Origin: Cheiracanthium punctorium
Lineage: Eukaryota > Arthropoda > Arachnida > Araneae > Cheiracanthiidae
NCBI GenBank assembly: GCA_038373885.1
Contig: JAWZYV010014440.1
Span: 248,001 to 312,000 of the forward strand
DNA: 64,000 nucleotides
Reading direction: 5' to 3'
How positions within the stretch are numbered: position 1 is the stretch's first letter; each line of letters opens with the position of its first letter. Under the pieces are notes generated by a model. The model had not been told where the DNA came from, made no database searches, and worked only from the letters and a program-made list of their open reading frames with translations. The position numbers were made by a program, and so were the translations under genes. Below, one piece after another: positions 13,401 through 28,400 of the stretch.

Positions 13401-16400
13401 CTGCCTCTTCTTTGAAGGTTAAAAAATTATAAGGCTTAATTAGTTATTTATTTTGTACAGAAGTAAGACAAAAGTTCGGACTGCACCGATCAGCGAATCA
13501 AAGACTTAAGGGGAGCAATTGCTGCCCCCCCCTAGCAACGCCATTGCTTTCAAGTTTCTAAGAAAATGACATTTCCATTTTATTTTATTTTATTTGGAGG
13601 GGGCGGGGGGGGGGGGGCTTTCATAATATTAATTTGCAAGGTCAGTGAAGTAGCTAGGAGCTGGCCAGGTTGGCAGGTGCCACGGGCGCAAGCCTCAGAA
13701 GGGCGCACTTAGTAGACTTATCCTTCATAACAGTTGTTTGCCGGGAGAGGACAGCTCGCGTCACTGAATGTGTCGCTTAGAGCTACATATACGTCCTTCC
13801 CATAATTTCCCGCTACAATTTGGAACCTCATCAGAAGTTGGGAAACTTCTGAATATTGGCACCCCTCGGAAACTTCTAGCGACCGCCGAGAGGACTTTCG
13901 GAACCACGGATTTAACGTGCATGTACACCGCATGTACACGGTGGTCTTTAGTGGTACGCCGGTATCGAACCCACAACCTTCCGGTTACGAGTCCAACGCC
14001 TTAACCACTGGGCTACCACGGCCCCTGCATAATAGTTAGTAAGAAGAAGTCATAGAGGTACAAAATTCAAATCTTGACAGTTGCCCTCACAAGAAAGGAT
14101 TAAAGGGGGTAGAGGGGCGATCGCTCCTCCCGAGAAAAAAAAAAAGTAAAATATCCTATTTTACTTCCATAAAATGAATGTGTGCGTGTGAATCTTCCAA
14201 CTAACCTGCCCCCCCCACACACACAGAATTGCTTCAATACGTCACTGGGCCCTCATGACCCCTAGCTACGACTTTGTGAAAAAATAAATAAATAAATAAC
14301 ACTATCAATATGAAATGTCGCGAACATTTTTAGACATCGTATTTTACCATCTAAAACCGAAAGTAAAAGCAAACCGAGGGTCGATGCCACTCAGGAATCA
14401 CAGACTATTAGTCCTTTATGCAGGTGGAAATCGAGTAAGGGAAATATTACAGTTAATAAATATTCAAAATGTTAAACTTTTTGTACACTTCATTCTTCTT
14501 CGTAATAGTGTAGTAAACCTACATTTTTGTATTTGAACACTCAAGCAGAGGTGAATTATTGCAATCGGGCGTGTATTTGTCGAGCGGGGCAGATGCATCC
14601 ATATTATGGTAATAAAATATTATCTTTTACATTAATTTCTTTTCTCTCGGAGGGGGGGGGGGTCGCCCCCTCCGCCCCACCCCCTTTAATCCGCCCTTGC
14701 ATTCGTGGGAAAAAAATGTTTTAGTTTAAAACAATTTTTCAACGTTAATTTCTTGTACATGAAAATGTAATTTTTTCGCAATTTCCTTCGTTGGCTTAAG
14801 GTGTAAAGGGTGCCTGTAGCAGAGGGCGCAGGGGGACACGCCCCCCTGTCCTCCCGGGCCAGGTATATAATATATTCAAGAGTGGAAATAGTGAAATTTT
14901 TATAGGTTTTGCGGGAGGAAAAGACTTTTGAATCAATGGTATTTTAAACAAAGTAGACGACAAGCGGAACCCTGTCCTACGCCTATGTTGGTCAATGCGA
15001 ATTCTCGGAGGAATTATAAAAGCTTATAATACACACAATAGAAAAGTTATATATAATTAGTCTCCAGTTTAATTCCAAATTGATAATAAATAAATGCCAA
15101 CAATTCAAGTTCGAAAGACGTACTATGTTTTAATATAATATGTGCACAGTACAAATTAGATAGAAACAAAATATTTTAAATAATTTTCAGACTCATCAGT
15201 GAAAAAAACCTGTGAATCATATTTTTAAAAAAATGAACTGTTTTCTGTGACTAATCACTAACACTGGCATAAATGAAAATAAATTATTTATCCGTTAAAC
15301 TTTTAGAACTAAGTCAAGGCAGCCAATCAAGTCGAAAATAAGACAAAATTGATTTTTAATACTTCATTATGTATTTTTACGCATTTTTATTCACCATAAA
15401 ATTCTATTGAAAGAAAAAAAAATGTTAATTCTATTAAAGGGTGGAAAGGGGTTTTGTAGATCATTGTCTATGTTCCCTACTCTTTACCCATTTATCCAGA
15501 AATTTATCGATCATTAAAAAATATTGATATTTCTAAAGGTCTTTATAAAATTATTAGATTCTTATGCAATTACATTCTTATTAATAGCACAAAGATATAC
15601 TAATTTTTAACGGAAATATATGCGCTCCTACCTGCTTATCCAAACAACACAAGGAACCAAAGTTTATCTGTTGTCCACTAATCCAAACAACACATTCATA
15701 GTTCTTAAATGCACATCCTTTTCCATTTTTATACTTTTCTAAAACTGAGAAAACATGCTGTACTTTTTCCTGTGTAGGTGCCATTTATGTTCTTTTCACG
15801 ATCGCAAATCAAAATGAAGGAAAGATCTGACACCACAAGAAATAGTTTTAGCTATTCCCTCCCGCGCAACCCTCACTTTCTTCTAGGAAGTCCATTCTTG
15901 TCTCTCACCAGTCCAGACTTGGATGAACAGAAGACGACAGACAACAACAACAACAAAAAAAAAAAGAATGGCCATGTAAATATTTTCCCGGGAAAAAAAA
16001 ATAATAATACAAGCGAGCTCCTGGCTTCCTCCAAACGTCGGAGCTCCAAGGGAACTTCCTGTCTTCAGGGCATGCCTGTGTCTCCCCGTGAAAATTTTCC
16101 CAGCAAGCAGAACAAAAACTAAAACTGGGCAACTGTAATCGTTTTGTAATCCTCTCGTAATCAAAGCGACTACGATTACAGTCTCTTCGATTACGACTAT
16201 CTGGCAAATGAAATTTCTAGATTACGATTATGCGAAAAAATAAACTTCTAGATTATGACTAGATTACGATTACATGAAAAATTTAATTGCAAGATTACGA
16301 TTATATTACAATTACACAAGAAAATGTAATCGATTACAGTCGATTACGATTACACGAAGTCTGGTGCCAACAGAAAGTGGCAAAAAAAAAAAAAAAAAGT

Positions 16401-19400
16401 TTCCTGATTTCCTCGACTATCTTTGCCAAATTTTCATAATTAATTTCGATATACTTCTATGTACAAGAATCTCCCTTGCATAACATGCTTATTCAACAGG
16501 TGATAAACAAAGGAGAGGGGGATGGGAATACAAAATCACGTAATACTCAAACTATTGGTTCCCATTTTCATAAATTTAAAAGCAAGATTAATTCAATATT
16601 GGTGACTAAAGTGGTAGAAACAGTAAGCAAGCCTATTAAATGCTATGTGCACGTAATGTTTTTTTAAACAGTGTTTATGATTTTGGTTGTCTCTCTGCCT
16701 ATGCTCTACTGTTGTCAATATACATAAATAATGACATTTATGTTTGTCATTCCTATGCAGACTACCATGTACCCTAATGAAAATGGTGTATGTAGCATTT
16801 ATTAGTTCTTTTACAAGGGCACCCAAAATAATTCCAATACATTATGCCAGTGTTTCTTAACCAGTGGGATGTGAGAAAACAAGCAAAGGGCAAGTGATAA
16901 TGCATCTTTCAAAAAAGTTTAAAAAATTATTTTTATTCCAAAGCACATCTATTTTTGCTTAAAATGTTTATTCAAGCTTTACGATAACATTATTTTGTAG
17001 AAAAGGAGAATAAAAAAACTGAATGTATGCTGAAAAATGTGAGGGGGGGGGCACTGTATGTTAGCCTTTGTTTGGGGGGAGGGGGGGAGGAGGCATGACG
17101 TTAAGTGTTTGGGAACTGCTGCATAATACACTATGATAAGTTGATATGGGTTATTAAGGATTACAAAACAATGTTCTCTATCAAAAATAGTGTATGTAGC
17201 ATTTTTAGTTCTTCTACAGGATCACTCAAAAGAATTCCAATACATGATGGTCTGTGGAACTTTAAAAACATTCATCTATTTAAAACACAACACAATAAAA
17301 ACATAAATCATAACAGCTTATTCTTTTAAAGAATGAAAAAAAAAATATTTAAATTTATTTTACAGTCTCATAAAACTACATTAATAGTTGTATACAGCTG
17401 TTTTGAGGTTTTCGTGAAAATTCCACGGTCATCTCACAGATGTTAGAGGACAATGCAATCACTGAAATTTGGAGCAGAAAAGACTATTGAGTTGGAGTGT
17501 TTCATAATTGATGAGTTTGGAATGATCTATTTTCTTGTTTTTCTCCAGAAGAGTTGCTATTAATGTCCGCTTGGCGAGATTTTGCTTTCAAGCAAACAAT
17601 GGCATTCACTTCTGTCTACAATTTGCCTGCTTGGCAATGAAACAGTTATATTGCCAATGCAAAAATGACAAGTTCCCTGACTTTTTGAGTACTTTTAATG
17701 AAATTTCCGGATTTTTCCCTGATCTGTAGCCATCCTGATTCAGAAATTATATTTGAATATAGTTCATTTAAATTATCTTCAAAAATACAATATTTGTCAT
17801 TCTTTTAATAATAATCTGTAGGGTCTTGGAGTTTCAAGGTGGGTTAAAAAAATTGTTAAAATTTGAATACTTCATTAACAAATTTTTAAACATTATTTTA
17901 AAATGTGAATTTTCATTAAATGTTGAAATTTATTTACCACACACTAGAAAAGCAACTAAGAGTTAGATTATTGATTATTTTAACTTAGAGGTGGGTACAA
18001 TACCTCAATCTCTCAAGTAAGGTTGCATAGCCAAGAAGTTTGAATACTACTGGACTAACATATGTTAATTTTATGTAATGAGAAAAAATGTACATTAACT
18101 TGTAGATTTTTAGATACTTTGCAAACAATATTTTCCCACTGGGACAGTTAAATTAATTACAAAATTATGATAGTAAAGCCAAAACTTGAATTTAATGAAG
18201 CATTTTTATGTTTCATTAAAAAACAGTATTATTTTCCCTCTGAAGAAAATAACATTTATAATTATTTCTCATCCATTTAATTCAACTGTCTAATATTTAA
18301 ACTACCTCCATTCAAATTGGCTAACCCAGACTAAAAAATGAGTAGTAAGCAAATATTTATACCCTTGTAACCCTTCTGTATAAAAAGATTAACCGCATGA
18401 TATATGCATTTTAGTTTCTTTCTTCTACTATTTTGTAGTTTTTTTTTCAGTAACTGCAACAATGTGCCAACCCCGAAGAGCAGTTTTCTTTTCTTTCCCC
18501 AAAGTTGGTTAAGCATAAAATTAAATACATATTGAAACATAAATTCATTCCTGTAATTTTATAAATTACATATAAATAGAGAAAGTACATGGAAGAACAA
18601 TATTTCATGGAGGTGATAGGTATGAAGTGGACAACACTTATTTGTATAAAAATAAAGTAAGATAAGGCTGAAAAGCATTATTTCTCCACACACTGACTAG
18701 ATTACCTTCAATCTACCCTAAATTTTAGGAGGGGGACAGAATTCAACTCCCTCTCCAAGTATTTCTGAAAAGGAGTTTTATAGTCTACCTCCCATTATTT
18801 GACCCCCAAAATTTATTTATTTCTTGTATTTTTAAAAAATAACTGAGTATATAGTTTAATTATTTAAACTAAGTAACCAAGATGTATATAAATTGTAACA
18901 TATCTAATTCGATATCAATTTTAATCACAGTTATTTTTGTACATGACCTAAATTTCATATTTTAAAGTTACTTTTCAAAATAATAAGTAGACCTTTATAA
19001 GCATCAATACAAATAAAGCAATCCAGCTACAAGATGTTGCATTACTTAATTAGCTTTTGCATAGTTTCATTAAAAAAAAAAATCACTACTTATATCAGTT
19101 AATAATTATTTTAAGTAATTGTATTTAATATGTTCATTCTTATTCAAATAATAATGCTTTTTCCTTGAAAATTCCATATAAACCTGTTTTAAATATAAAC
19201 AAACAACATCAAAAAAATATTTATTTCAAAAATATTTTTTCTTTCGAACTTTGAATGCTAGGGTCAGGTGGGGTAAAATGACCATAAATTTAGCTATTTT
19301 CAACTTTACTAAGCTACACATCTAAAATGATACAACATATTTAAAATTTTTTGACAAATATTTTACATTGGACTACCTGACAGTAACTACAAATTTTTGT

Positions 19401-22400
19401 TTATAAACATTAAAACTGTTTGATCATTAATTCTTTTGGCTTGTTATTATGATCATTTTACCCCATGGTGTGGGGTAAAATGATTATACATGCAAAAAAT
19501 GAAACACACTCATAGAAAATGATATTATATGATTAAGATCAACTGGAAAATAGATAACAAATATTTTATTAAACAGTTTTACATGGAATTTTAATTTAGC
19601 TATCAGAATTTATAATGTCCTCTACTATCGAAATTTGGCTGATCCAGTATTTGAATTATCTGTTCAGTTTGAACTTTCTCGACATTGTCATTTTCTGGCA
19701 ATGTACATTTTTTAAAATAGATTTTGCAAAGTATTAAATTAGTAAATAGCTCCATTTCTGCATACAAGATCTGTCCAAAAATGCTTAATAAAACTTTTAC
19801 CACAGCACTTAAGAGCCAGCAGATATTTTGTCCGAAAGAGGCATTATGGTATGCCATTTTTAACTTTTCTTTCAACTCTTTTTAAATAAGAATTGGGATT
19901 TTTCTTCACAAAATATCAATAATAGCGTACTTTCTTTACTTCATGGTCTTCAATTTCATGCTTTTCTTCAAAATGTGCAGCAAACACATCATTTGTTAGC
20001 ATTTATTTATAAATTTATGATTCTAGTATCGTAAATTTTGGGTTATTTTTCTTATTTCCAGGTAAAAATAAAAGTAGAATAACGGAATCTATTTATTTAT
20101 TCACGTTATTACTATCAATAACTTATAAAATATATTAGAGATGAAAAAAAGAAATCTAAAATGATACATGTGTTCTTTAAGTGCAAGCTTAGCAGTATGA
20201 TCGTTTTACCCCACTTTCTTTGAACTACTACAAAATAAAAAAATTATACAAATACAAATTATCTTGATTCAGAAATGTATTCCTTAAGAATGACAGTAGG
20301 CTTTGTATCATCAAAATTTCAAGAACTTTAAATCACAAAAATGCTACAGCAAAGTAAATTTTAACCTTGTATAGATAGAGTCAAACATGAAACTGTAAGT
20401 GCTGCTATTACATATTAAAAGAATATTACCAAATCAAATAAATTAGTTTAAAAATATTGCTTGTAATGTAAATGAGCTAAACAAAAATCAGTATGCCAAT
20501 AAACCAATGCATTTGACATTTATTGTCTGCTTTTTGTAGACTGTTCATTTTACCCCACCTAACCCTATTAATTAAAAAAAATTTAAGGGAAGCACAGTAT
20601 TAAAAAAAATAAATAAATAAAATTTAGAAAATGAAAGACTTTAAGAGAGCACAATGTTTATACAAAAAGCAAATTTTTTATTAAGATTTATTACATACTT
20701 CTTCTTCTTAAAATAAATAAATAAATAAATAAAATCCTGCAAATAAATTTAAAAGAGATTTAACATAGTTTTTTTCTTCTATTTTGCAACTTTTTTTTCT
20801 TTAACTAGTGAAATTTTTGTTAATTTTAAGTTTTATAAAGCTTGCATAAGTTTTACAGACAGATGAATAATAAAGATGGCCTTCTTTATCAGCTGAAAAA
20901 ATCTTATAACGTTTCATATAAGCTCTATAATTCAAATCAAATATCATGGTTGGAAATAGGTTTACATATACCTCAAGTAACACTATAGAACATAGTTAAA
21001 AAAATGTAACTGTATTAATTTTATAAGTGTTCATAATAAAAACAAATGAAGTTGATATTCTTGCCATTATTTCTTTTTGCATATGATGATTTTTTATACT
21101 TAGTATATTAAAAGAAGGGGAGGAGACTAAAATATTTTAGGAGCACATACCTTTAAAAACCATATTTATTAAAAAAAAATACACACATTTGAGAATAATT
21201 TTTTCTTCTAATGCTATGCAAGCATATGCTTAGGTGAAATTAAATCAAAAGTCTGATATACCACACTTACTGTTAATATGCGAGGTGTCTCCGCATCATC
21301 CTTCACAGTCTTCTCTTCATTGCATTTAGTTTTAGCTGCACCAGTGCATTCAGATTTGTTAGTTGTTAGAGAAGCGGAATTATTAACAGGTGAGAGTCTA
21401 CCATTGTTAGTTTCAGAGGCAGCAGTCAGATGCATTGATTTCATCTGCTGAACTGCATCCTCAAGAAGTTTGGTTAATTCAGCTGATTTTTGAGAGGTTA
21501 ATTTGGGGGGACTCGGTAGGTTAACAAGAGGTGATGAAGAACCATTGAGTCTAGCAATTGGTTCAGTTGGAGATGAGGACGTTGAGTTAGAGGAAATAGA
21601 TAGAGGAGTTAAGTTTAAGAGCAACAGATTAGTATCCTCTGTCAGTGTTTCAGGTTTTACAGTTTCTGGGGGCAGAACAACTCTTCTGGGAGGTGGTGTA
21701 GGCTTACCAGCAAGTTTGGTGGGATGAGATACCTAATGATTCAAATGGATTTATAGCAGTTTAACTAGGTAGTAAAAAATTTATAATTTAAAATGACTTT
21801 AAGAAAAGCATTACAGTAAGATATCCAATATGGTACAAAAAACACATTTATTTTATGGGAAAATATTACACAGTACTGTTAGCAAAAATATTACTCAGTA
21901 CTGTAAGCAAAAATCACTTATTGTTCAGAAAATGCTTTAGAAATAATACATAGCTCGAAGGAAGATTCTGTGTCAATCAATATAATTTATTTTTATCTAA
22001 ATGCATTACTATTTAAATTATGCCATAGTGATTGATTTAATGTGCAGCATTCGTTAATTGGAGCATTTTTTAAAATGCATAGAACAGTATGGCTAACATG
22101 GTGCTTAAATACATGAAATAATCTGCAAGCTAATTTATGTTCGTGCAATAGATTTACATATACAGTACATTGTTGTATTGCATGCAATTTATCACACAAT
22201 ATTTTCGTCCTGATTAAATGCATTTCCCCACCTAAATGTTTATTTCTTAGTTAGATTACTAACATTTGTAAAGTTAAAAAAAAAAAAAAAAAAAAAAAAA
22301 ACAGTGATTCCCAAACAGGGATATGTATAACCTCTCCTCAAAAGCATAAGCAATTTGTTATCATAACTTGGGAAGTAATTTTTGCAACAACTTTGTGATT

Positions 22401-25400
22401 TTAAATATTTGTTTGACATTTTTACTTACCACAGCAAAATGTGGAGAAGTATGTTCAGAATCTTTACTTTCAGACACCGACCTTTGCCTTATCACTTCTC
22501 TATTAAAAATAAAATAATTTTATAAAGATTGTATAAAAATCAATATACTTCTAATGAAAAAGGAACAACATTAATCATAGCTACTAACTTTGAGACAACA
22601 TTATTATTTGCAGCAAGATATAGCTTCACATCATCCGGCACTTTACAATTACTGGAAAACAGAATTAACATGACATTAACCAAACACACACAAAAAAGAT
22701 TTTGATTGAAACAAAATAATTTTTTCACTATAAAGAAATATCTTTTTCAAGAATTACGTTACACAAAAGTTATAATAACTAAGAGCTTTGTAAAATAACG
22801 CAGAAATAAAAAATACTATTTTGGTCAATACAAAAGGTCCACCATTTCTCAGCTGCAAGAAGCCCCACCATCGCAAGTGGATGAAGTGGGATAAGTGAAG
22901 TGAGAATTCTTAATTTCCTTCCTGGGAGGATGGTGGAGCTTTTTGCAGCTGAGGAAGGTAGGGGACAAACTACACATCATCAGTTAAAAATCTATCACTG
23001 TAACTCATCACGAATTTCTTAAGTAGTAGGAGTAATGTAGGAGTTTTTCAGAACTTTCATAAAAAAGCATAATGAGAAATTCAGGAATTTTTAGTATGGG
23101 TATCTATAAAGGGGAAGATTCTGAAAAAACTGATTTTAGGGCCTAATTACTTTTTTTCCCTTTATTTAAGTCTTGATCAGAAATGGAATGAAAATTACTA
23201 GTTTGAACTGGGATTTCCTCAATCTTATATTCGATTTCAAAAATAAGAATTCAAATGAATTGAATAAAAGAGAAAAGTTATCTTGTTTAATTGTGAAAGG
23301 AAAAATTCTTTTATAAATGTTTTTCTAGGTAAAATTTCAGAATCTATCTTACAGCACCTCAGTATGCAGAACTCTCAAAAAATTAAAATTAAGTATAAAA
23401 AATAAAATTTTTGTTGTTTAAAAAACACTTGCACATGGGATTAAAATGAAACACAGATTATCTTAATTTTAAAATTACAGGAGAAAAATGATGCATAAAT
23501 CAATATACATACTAAGGGAGAAAATCATATTTTATTAAGATGCATTAATAATAATCTCTTATTTTAATTTCACAATATAATATGCCAAACAGCATTAAAA
23601 AAAGATATTTCCAATTATCCATTAATCTTATTCAAATTCACATTTTTTTCAAATCACAGAATTAGTGTGTTGTTGTGATTTCTAAGATTACAGGGATGCC
23701 ATTTTAGCTCAGTCAAAATTACTTTTTGGCTCAGTTTGTCTCAGTAAAAATTGCTTTTTGGCTCAATACAATTGACATAATGGCTCAATTTTGATCGCTC
23801 AGTCATCTCTGCTATATGGTGTAGTAAAAATAAAATGACGCGTAACTTATTTCATGTTTTAAAAGTGCTTTATGGACTGTATTATCTATATAAATATATG
23901 CACAGTCAAATTCTGTTTGAGAGGCATTGCAAGAGCAAATCGGGCAAAAAAAGAAAAAAGTTTCCATCATCATCTCAGAATTTCATGATTTTATTTTTTT
24001 CTTGTGTTGCCTTACTCAAGGAAAGAACATATCTGAAACAATTTTGATTTACCTCTTTTAGTTTTGCAGTTATTGGGGGGGGGGGGTCAAAGTACCCCAG
24101 ACATTTGATGTAGAAATAATTTAGGGCCATTTTTGCTACGTTATTGTCTCAACTGTGACTGGCTCTGAGGTGCTTCAGAGAATTTTTTTATTTTATCTAT
24201 AATATACCTTGAATATTAACATCTCAAATTGAAAATTCATTTGAAAATAGTCAGAGCTCCCAAACACCCTCATTTTCATAAAAAATACAGTTTAAAGAAT
24301 GCTTTAAATCTTGGCTCTGATGTGATACAGAAAATATTTTTGAAGGCCACCAGTGCCCCACAGTACAGTGCCCCAAACATGGTCCTTAGCGCTAATTTAT
24401 GCAATTTCGAAGCATTGGTACAGCTGAAGCCGACTTTCCACAGGAAAACTATTGGCTGTGGGTATTCGCAATCTTGGAGCCAGAGGTGGCCTCTCCAACA
24501 ATATTGGTAAACATATCACTGAATAACTTGGTAAAACTTGATAGTTGACTTGGCAGTTTATTGACACCCCCCCCCCAAAAAAAAGGTCTTAGCAATGGTT
24601 CTGGCTGTTCACTCCTTTGGTAGGAGATCCCCCCTTTAGTTGCGGATCTGTGATGTTTAAAAAATGAAAACAAACGTTAGTATTCAACTGCAGATAAAAT
24701 AATTGTGCATGAGGAAGCAGGAAGGGGAGACAGTAGAGGCATGAGGCACATACTGGTATGGACGGGGCGAAATTCAAAGGGGGAGAAGAGGGAGGGATTT
24801 TTTTTTTTTTTTTCATTCTGGAGTAGTTGTCCACTTGCTTGCTGTTTTACAAGAAATCAACTGGACTGTTCTAAAGTTAGTAGTAAAATCCATGCTCAGA
24901 GAAAAATCGGGAGTTTTGCAGGGGTGATCAATAAAATTTAGGAATTTGAAGTACCTTGATTTTTTTCTTTTCAAAATGTAGGAATTTTTCAGGTGTTTAC
25001 GAACATTGATGTTTTATGTATGTGTAAATACGAAAGTCTATATTAGGATGTAGGGCCCCCAAGAGAGATATTTGCCCCCAGACTTAATGTTGGCTTAATC
25101 AGGTTCTGAATATCAGACAAAATTGCAAGCAATAGCTTTATTCACTAATCACATAAATGTGTACAGTTAGTTAAAAACATAATGAAACTAAAAACTGTCA
25201 GTGATTTAAGTACCACTTGTACAATGAAAAGACTTATATTGAAAACCTTTATAAAGTAAATTAAATTTACCCCGATTTACTATTAAACTGCATTCTGTAG
25301 CACAAGAGTGCACTGCTTTCACATATGTCTAGCTAAATTATTAGAAATCAGGAATGTAGGACAGCTCATTTTGATTTGGAGGGCCTATTTGAATCTGGAA

Positions 25401-28400
25401 TTTTAGACAGCCAGTGAAACTTGTGTTCAAATCCATATTAAGAAAGCCTAACTTAGGCAGAGCAATAATGGCAACTTCTCCAAGTTTCCAATCAACTTTT
25501 TCCTTCTTAATTTCAACAATTTTCTAAAAAGATCTAGTTAAACATTTCAGTATGTAGCAATTTATTTTGCTATGTAAAGAAAGAACTTCTTGTAGGTTCT
25601 TATTTTGTGAATAAAAAGGATTTTTCTTCATATAAACAATAATCTACATAGCATATGTTTTATGTGAATAAGTGAAGACAAATATATATAGATTTTGTTG
25701 TGAAGTGGACCCTATCAGAAATAGCTCTCAGTATGCTTCATATTGGCTTATTTTGGCTCTGCATATTAAACAAATATTTTTAATTTTTATTGATTACTAT
25801 TGTTTGGTATAACTTTACGAAAAAAAGAAATGACTTAAGTTTGGTTTAGTCTTAAACATTACTCTAAATAGAAATTTATAATTGCAAATTAACATTTTTA
25901 GTCCATGGTCTCTTCAGTCTGCCACTGAACACATCAAACATTTGCTAACTAAATATTGGGTTGTCCAGAAAGTTCAAGTGGATTTTTAGATAATTAAATT
26001 ACATTACAGACAGAATGCTGAAAGAGTTTTGTCTCTTGCTTATTTATTTTACAATGACAGTTTTATGAAAAGACACACATTTTGTAGTCATACTTATAAT
26101 AAAAGAAATATATGATTATGCATGAATAAGATTCTGGACTAAATTTAATAAAGCTATACTAAAATTAAAATTTCTTGTGTTTCAATTTTCCTTCAAAATC
26201 TGGATGTATTTTCTGGACAACTCAATACATAAATGATTATAGTAATGAACTGCTTAAAAAAAACAAAAAAAACCTTAAAAAATATTTTAAAGTACAATAG
26301 AAAAATTACCCATTCATATGTACAGTACTTGATTCAATATCAACAAGTAATTCCTTTTCTTTTGGCAAATCTACAAGCAAAGGCATCTTTTCACAAGACA
26401 CTAATAAAACAGAAATAAATAAAATTAACCAGCATATTAATTTTTAAATATTGAATTAAAGAACACATAGAAGAGTAACAAAAAAACACCCCCATTAATT
26501 AGGTGTTTTAAAAAATTCTATACATTTTTTAAGAATTAAAAAGTTCTTTTTTTTTTGCAAAATCCATTATATTGCAGATACAAACATGTCACCCCATTAA
26601 TTTAGAGCTAAATGTTCAAAGGGTTGTAATTTTTAGTTAATAAATAAATTTAAAAAATAATAAAGTCAAAATGTAATACAGCAATATTTAATGAAATTAT
26701 GAAAATACTTTAGTTTCACTTGTGATAAATTGTGGTTATTTTATAATGCATTGATAAAGTATATATCACAAGACACAAGAATGATCTAATGCTGTATTAT
26801 AAAATCTTCATAAATACAACCAGACTAAACAGTTCTTTATTAATAAATTAAAAACACGATTAATAATGTTACTATCAGATTAAGGCATGCTTATCTGTGT
26901 TTGTATCATAGTTTCATTTCCACACACAAACACTGAATATTAAATAAACTTCACCTAAACAGAAAAAATTAACAGTGAAACTGTAAACAATATTTCAGTA
27001 CCTTTCTTGTTTTCCTCTTCCATTTTAGCTTTTAATATGTTACACTTCATCTGGTCAGCTGGAATGGGCTTAGCAGCACTAGAGATTTTCATTTGGTTAT
27101 TTTTAAGGGTATTGGTGTCTTTATTTAATGTGCCTGCATTAGCTTGAACAGTCAGAACAGTGTCACTCTTTTTCAAGAGGGATACACTGTCTTCTTCTGC
27201 AATGGAAATTAAAAAATATATAAATCATCAACAAAATAACTAATTTTAACAAGAATCTGAAAAGCTATTCATTAACATGCAAAATTCCATCATACTCTTT
27301 TAAATAATACCCAATACAATGAACACATTATACACCATACTGCAGAATAACGTATTCCACACACTAGTATACAGATAAACATGTTTTATTAACTACTGAA
27401 TGTAAAGCTACCATGTACAATAATGGAATTTTTAAAGTAAAATTTAATATAGTATTTAAATAATCATGCATTACACTCCAAATTATAGGTTTGCTACTGG
27501 TCCACTTACATAAAATATTTCTATTCTAAAAAAAAAAATTATGGCCTCTGTCAAGAGCTTGTTCGGCTATCTTTTCCTAAACCATGGGGATTTGAGTTTT
27601 GATTAAGGTGTCCATGGATTCGAAAAATTCCGAGGAACCTAATAAGCTGACTTAAATTTCGAAAATCAAATTATTTTAGAAGATATTAATAAAAAACTGA
27701 AAAAATAAACATAATGGTTGCCAGGTTTGGCATAAAATCATTCATTCCTTTGCAACAAAGCAATTCTAAGTATGTAGAATCGCGTGAAATTGGCTTATTA
27801 GGGTTCAAATTTCCCCTTATTAGGGTTGATCATATATTAAGGAACTTATTAGGACCGGCACTTAAATTTTCAAAAAGGTGAAATGCTTCAATCTTTCCCT
27901 CTATGCAAAAATAAATAAGTAAATGCAAAATTGTTTGTTTATTGGTACTACTATTCTCCAATTTGAAGAATTTGAATATTCTATTGATACAGTTAAAAGT
28001 AATAATCTAACAAATTTATTCTTCAAATATTATTAACTATTCAACTACATTTATTGACTTGATCTAACAAACTTATTTATTAATTCACTTTAATGAAATT
28101 GATATTTCAAAAAGTTATTACAACTAAAAATTTGGTAATACTTTATTAAATACATACAAAAAACTAATCTCCATAGAATGAAATTTTCTTTAAAATGAAT
28201 TTTTTATAGACCCCCCCCCCAAAAAAAAAAAACCAAACAAACAAACAAACTACTTTTATAGAAGAAAAAATCTACTATAAGTATATTTACTATATATCAG
28301 AGGCGCCGACTTTACAAAATTTCTGTGGATGTCCTAAAAGTCCATGGGGGGAGGGGTTAATAAAATGGTGAAAGTCGCACAAGGTTTGCAATTTTTGATA

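Noticed and set aside
13940..14025. tRNA-Thr(CGT) gene
   Set aside because: The tRNA-like head is convincing, but the acceptor stem does not close and a SINE body shared with 55455-55580 follows.
15778..16122. A 114-codon plus-strand ORF
   Set aside because: Low-complexity (poly-Lys/Asn from an A run), with no homology seen; lies beside the GATTAC array.
7934..16360. GATTACGATTA repeats as a CRISPR-like or telomeric array
   Set aside because: Units are degenerate, without regular spacers; the inverted pairing with a shared CCAGACTTCGTG edge points to transposon ends.
21503..21727. A 74-codon plus-strand ORF rich in Gly/Val
   Set aside because: Antisense shadow of yurt exon o.
24229..24510. 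A 93-codon plus-strand ORF
   Set aside because: No domain, no codon pattern or splice context supporting a gene; located in a yurt intron.
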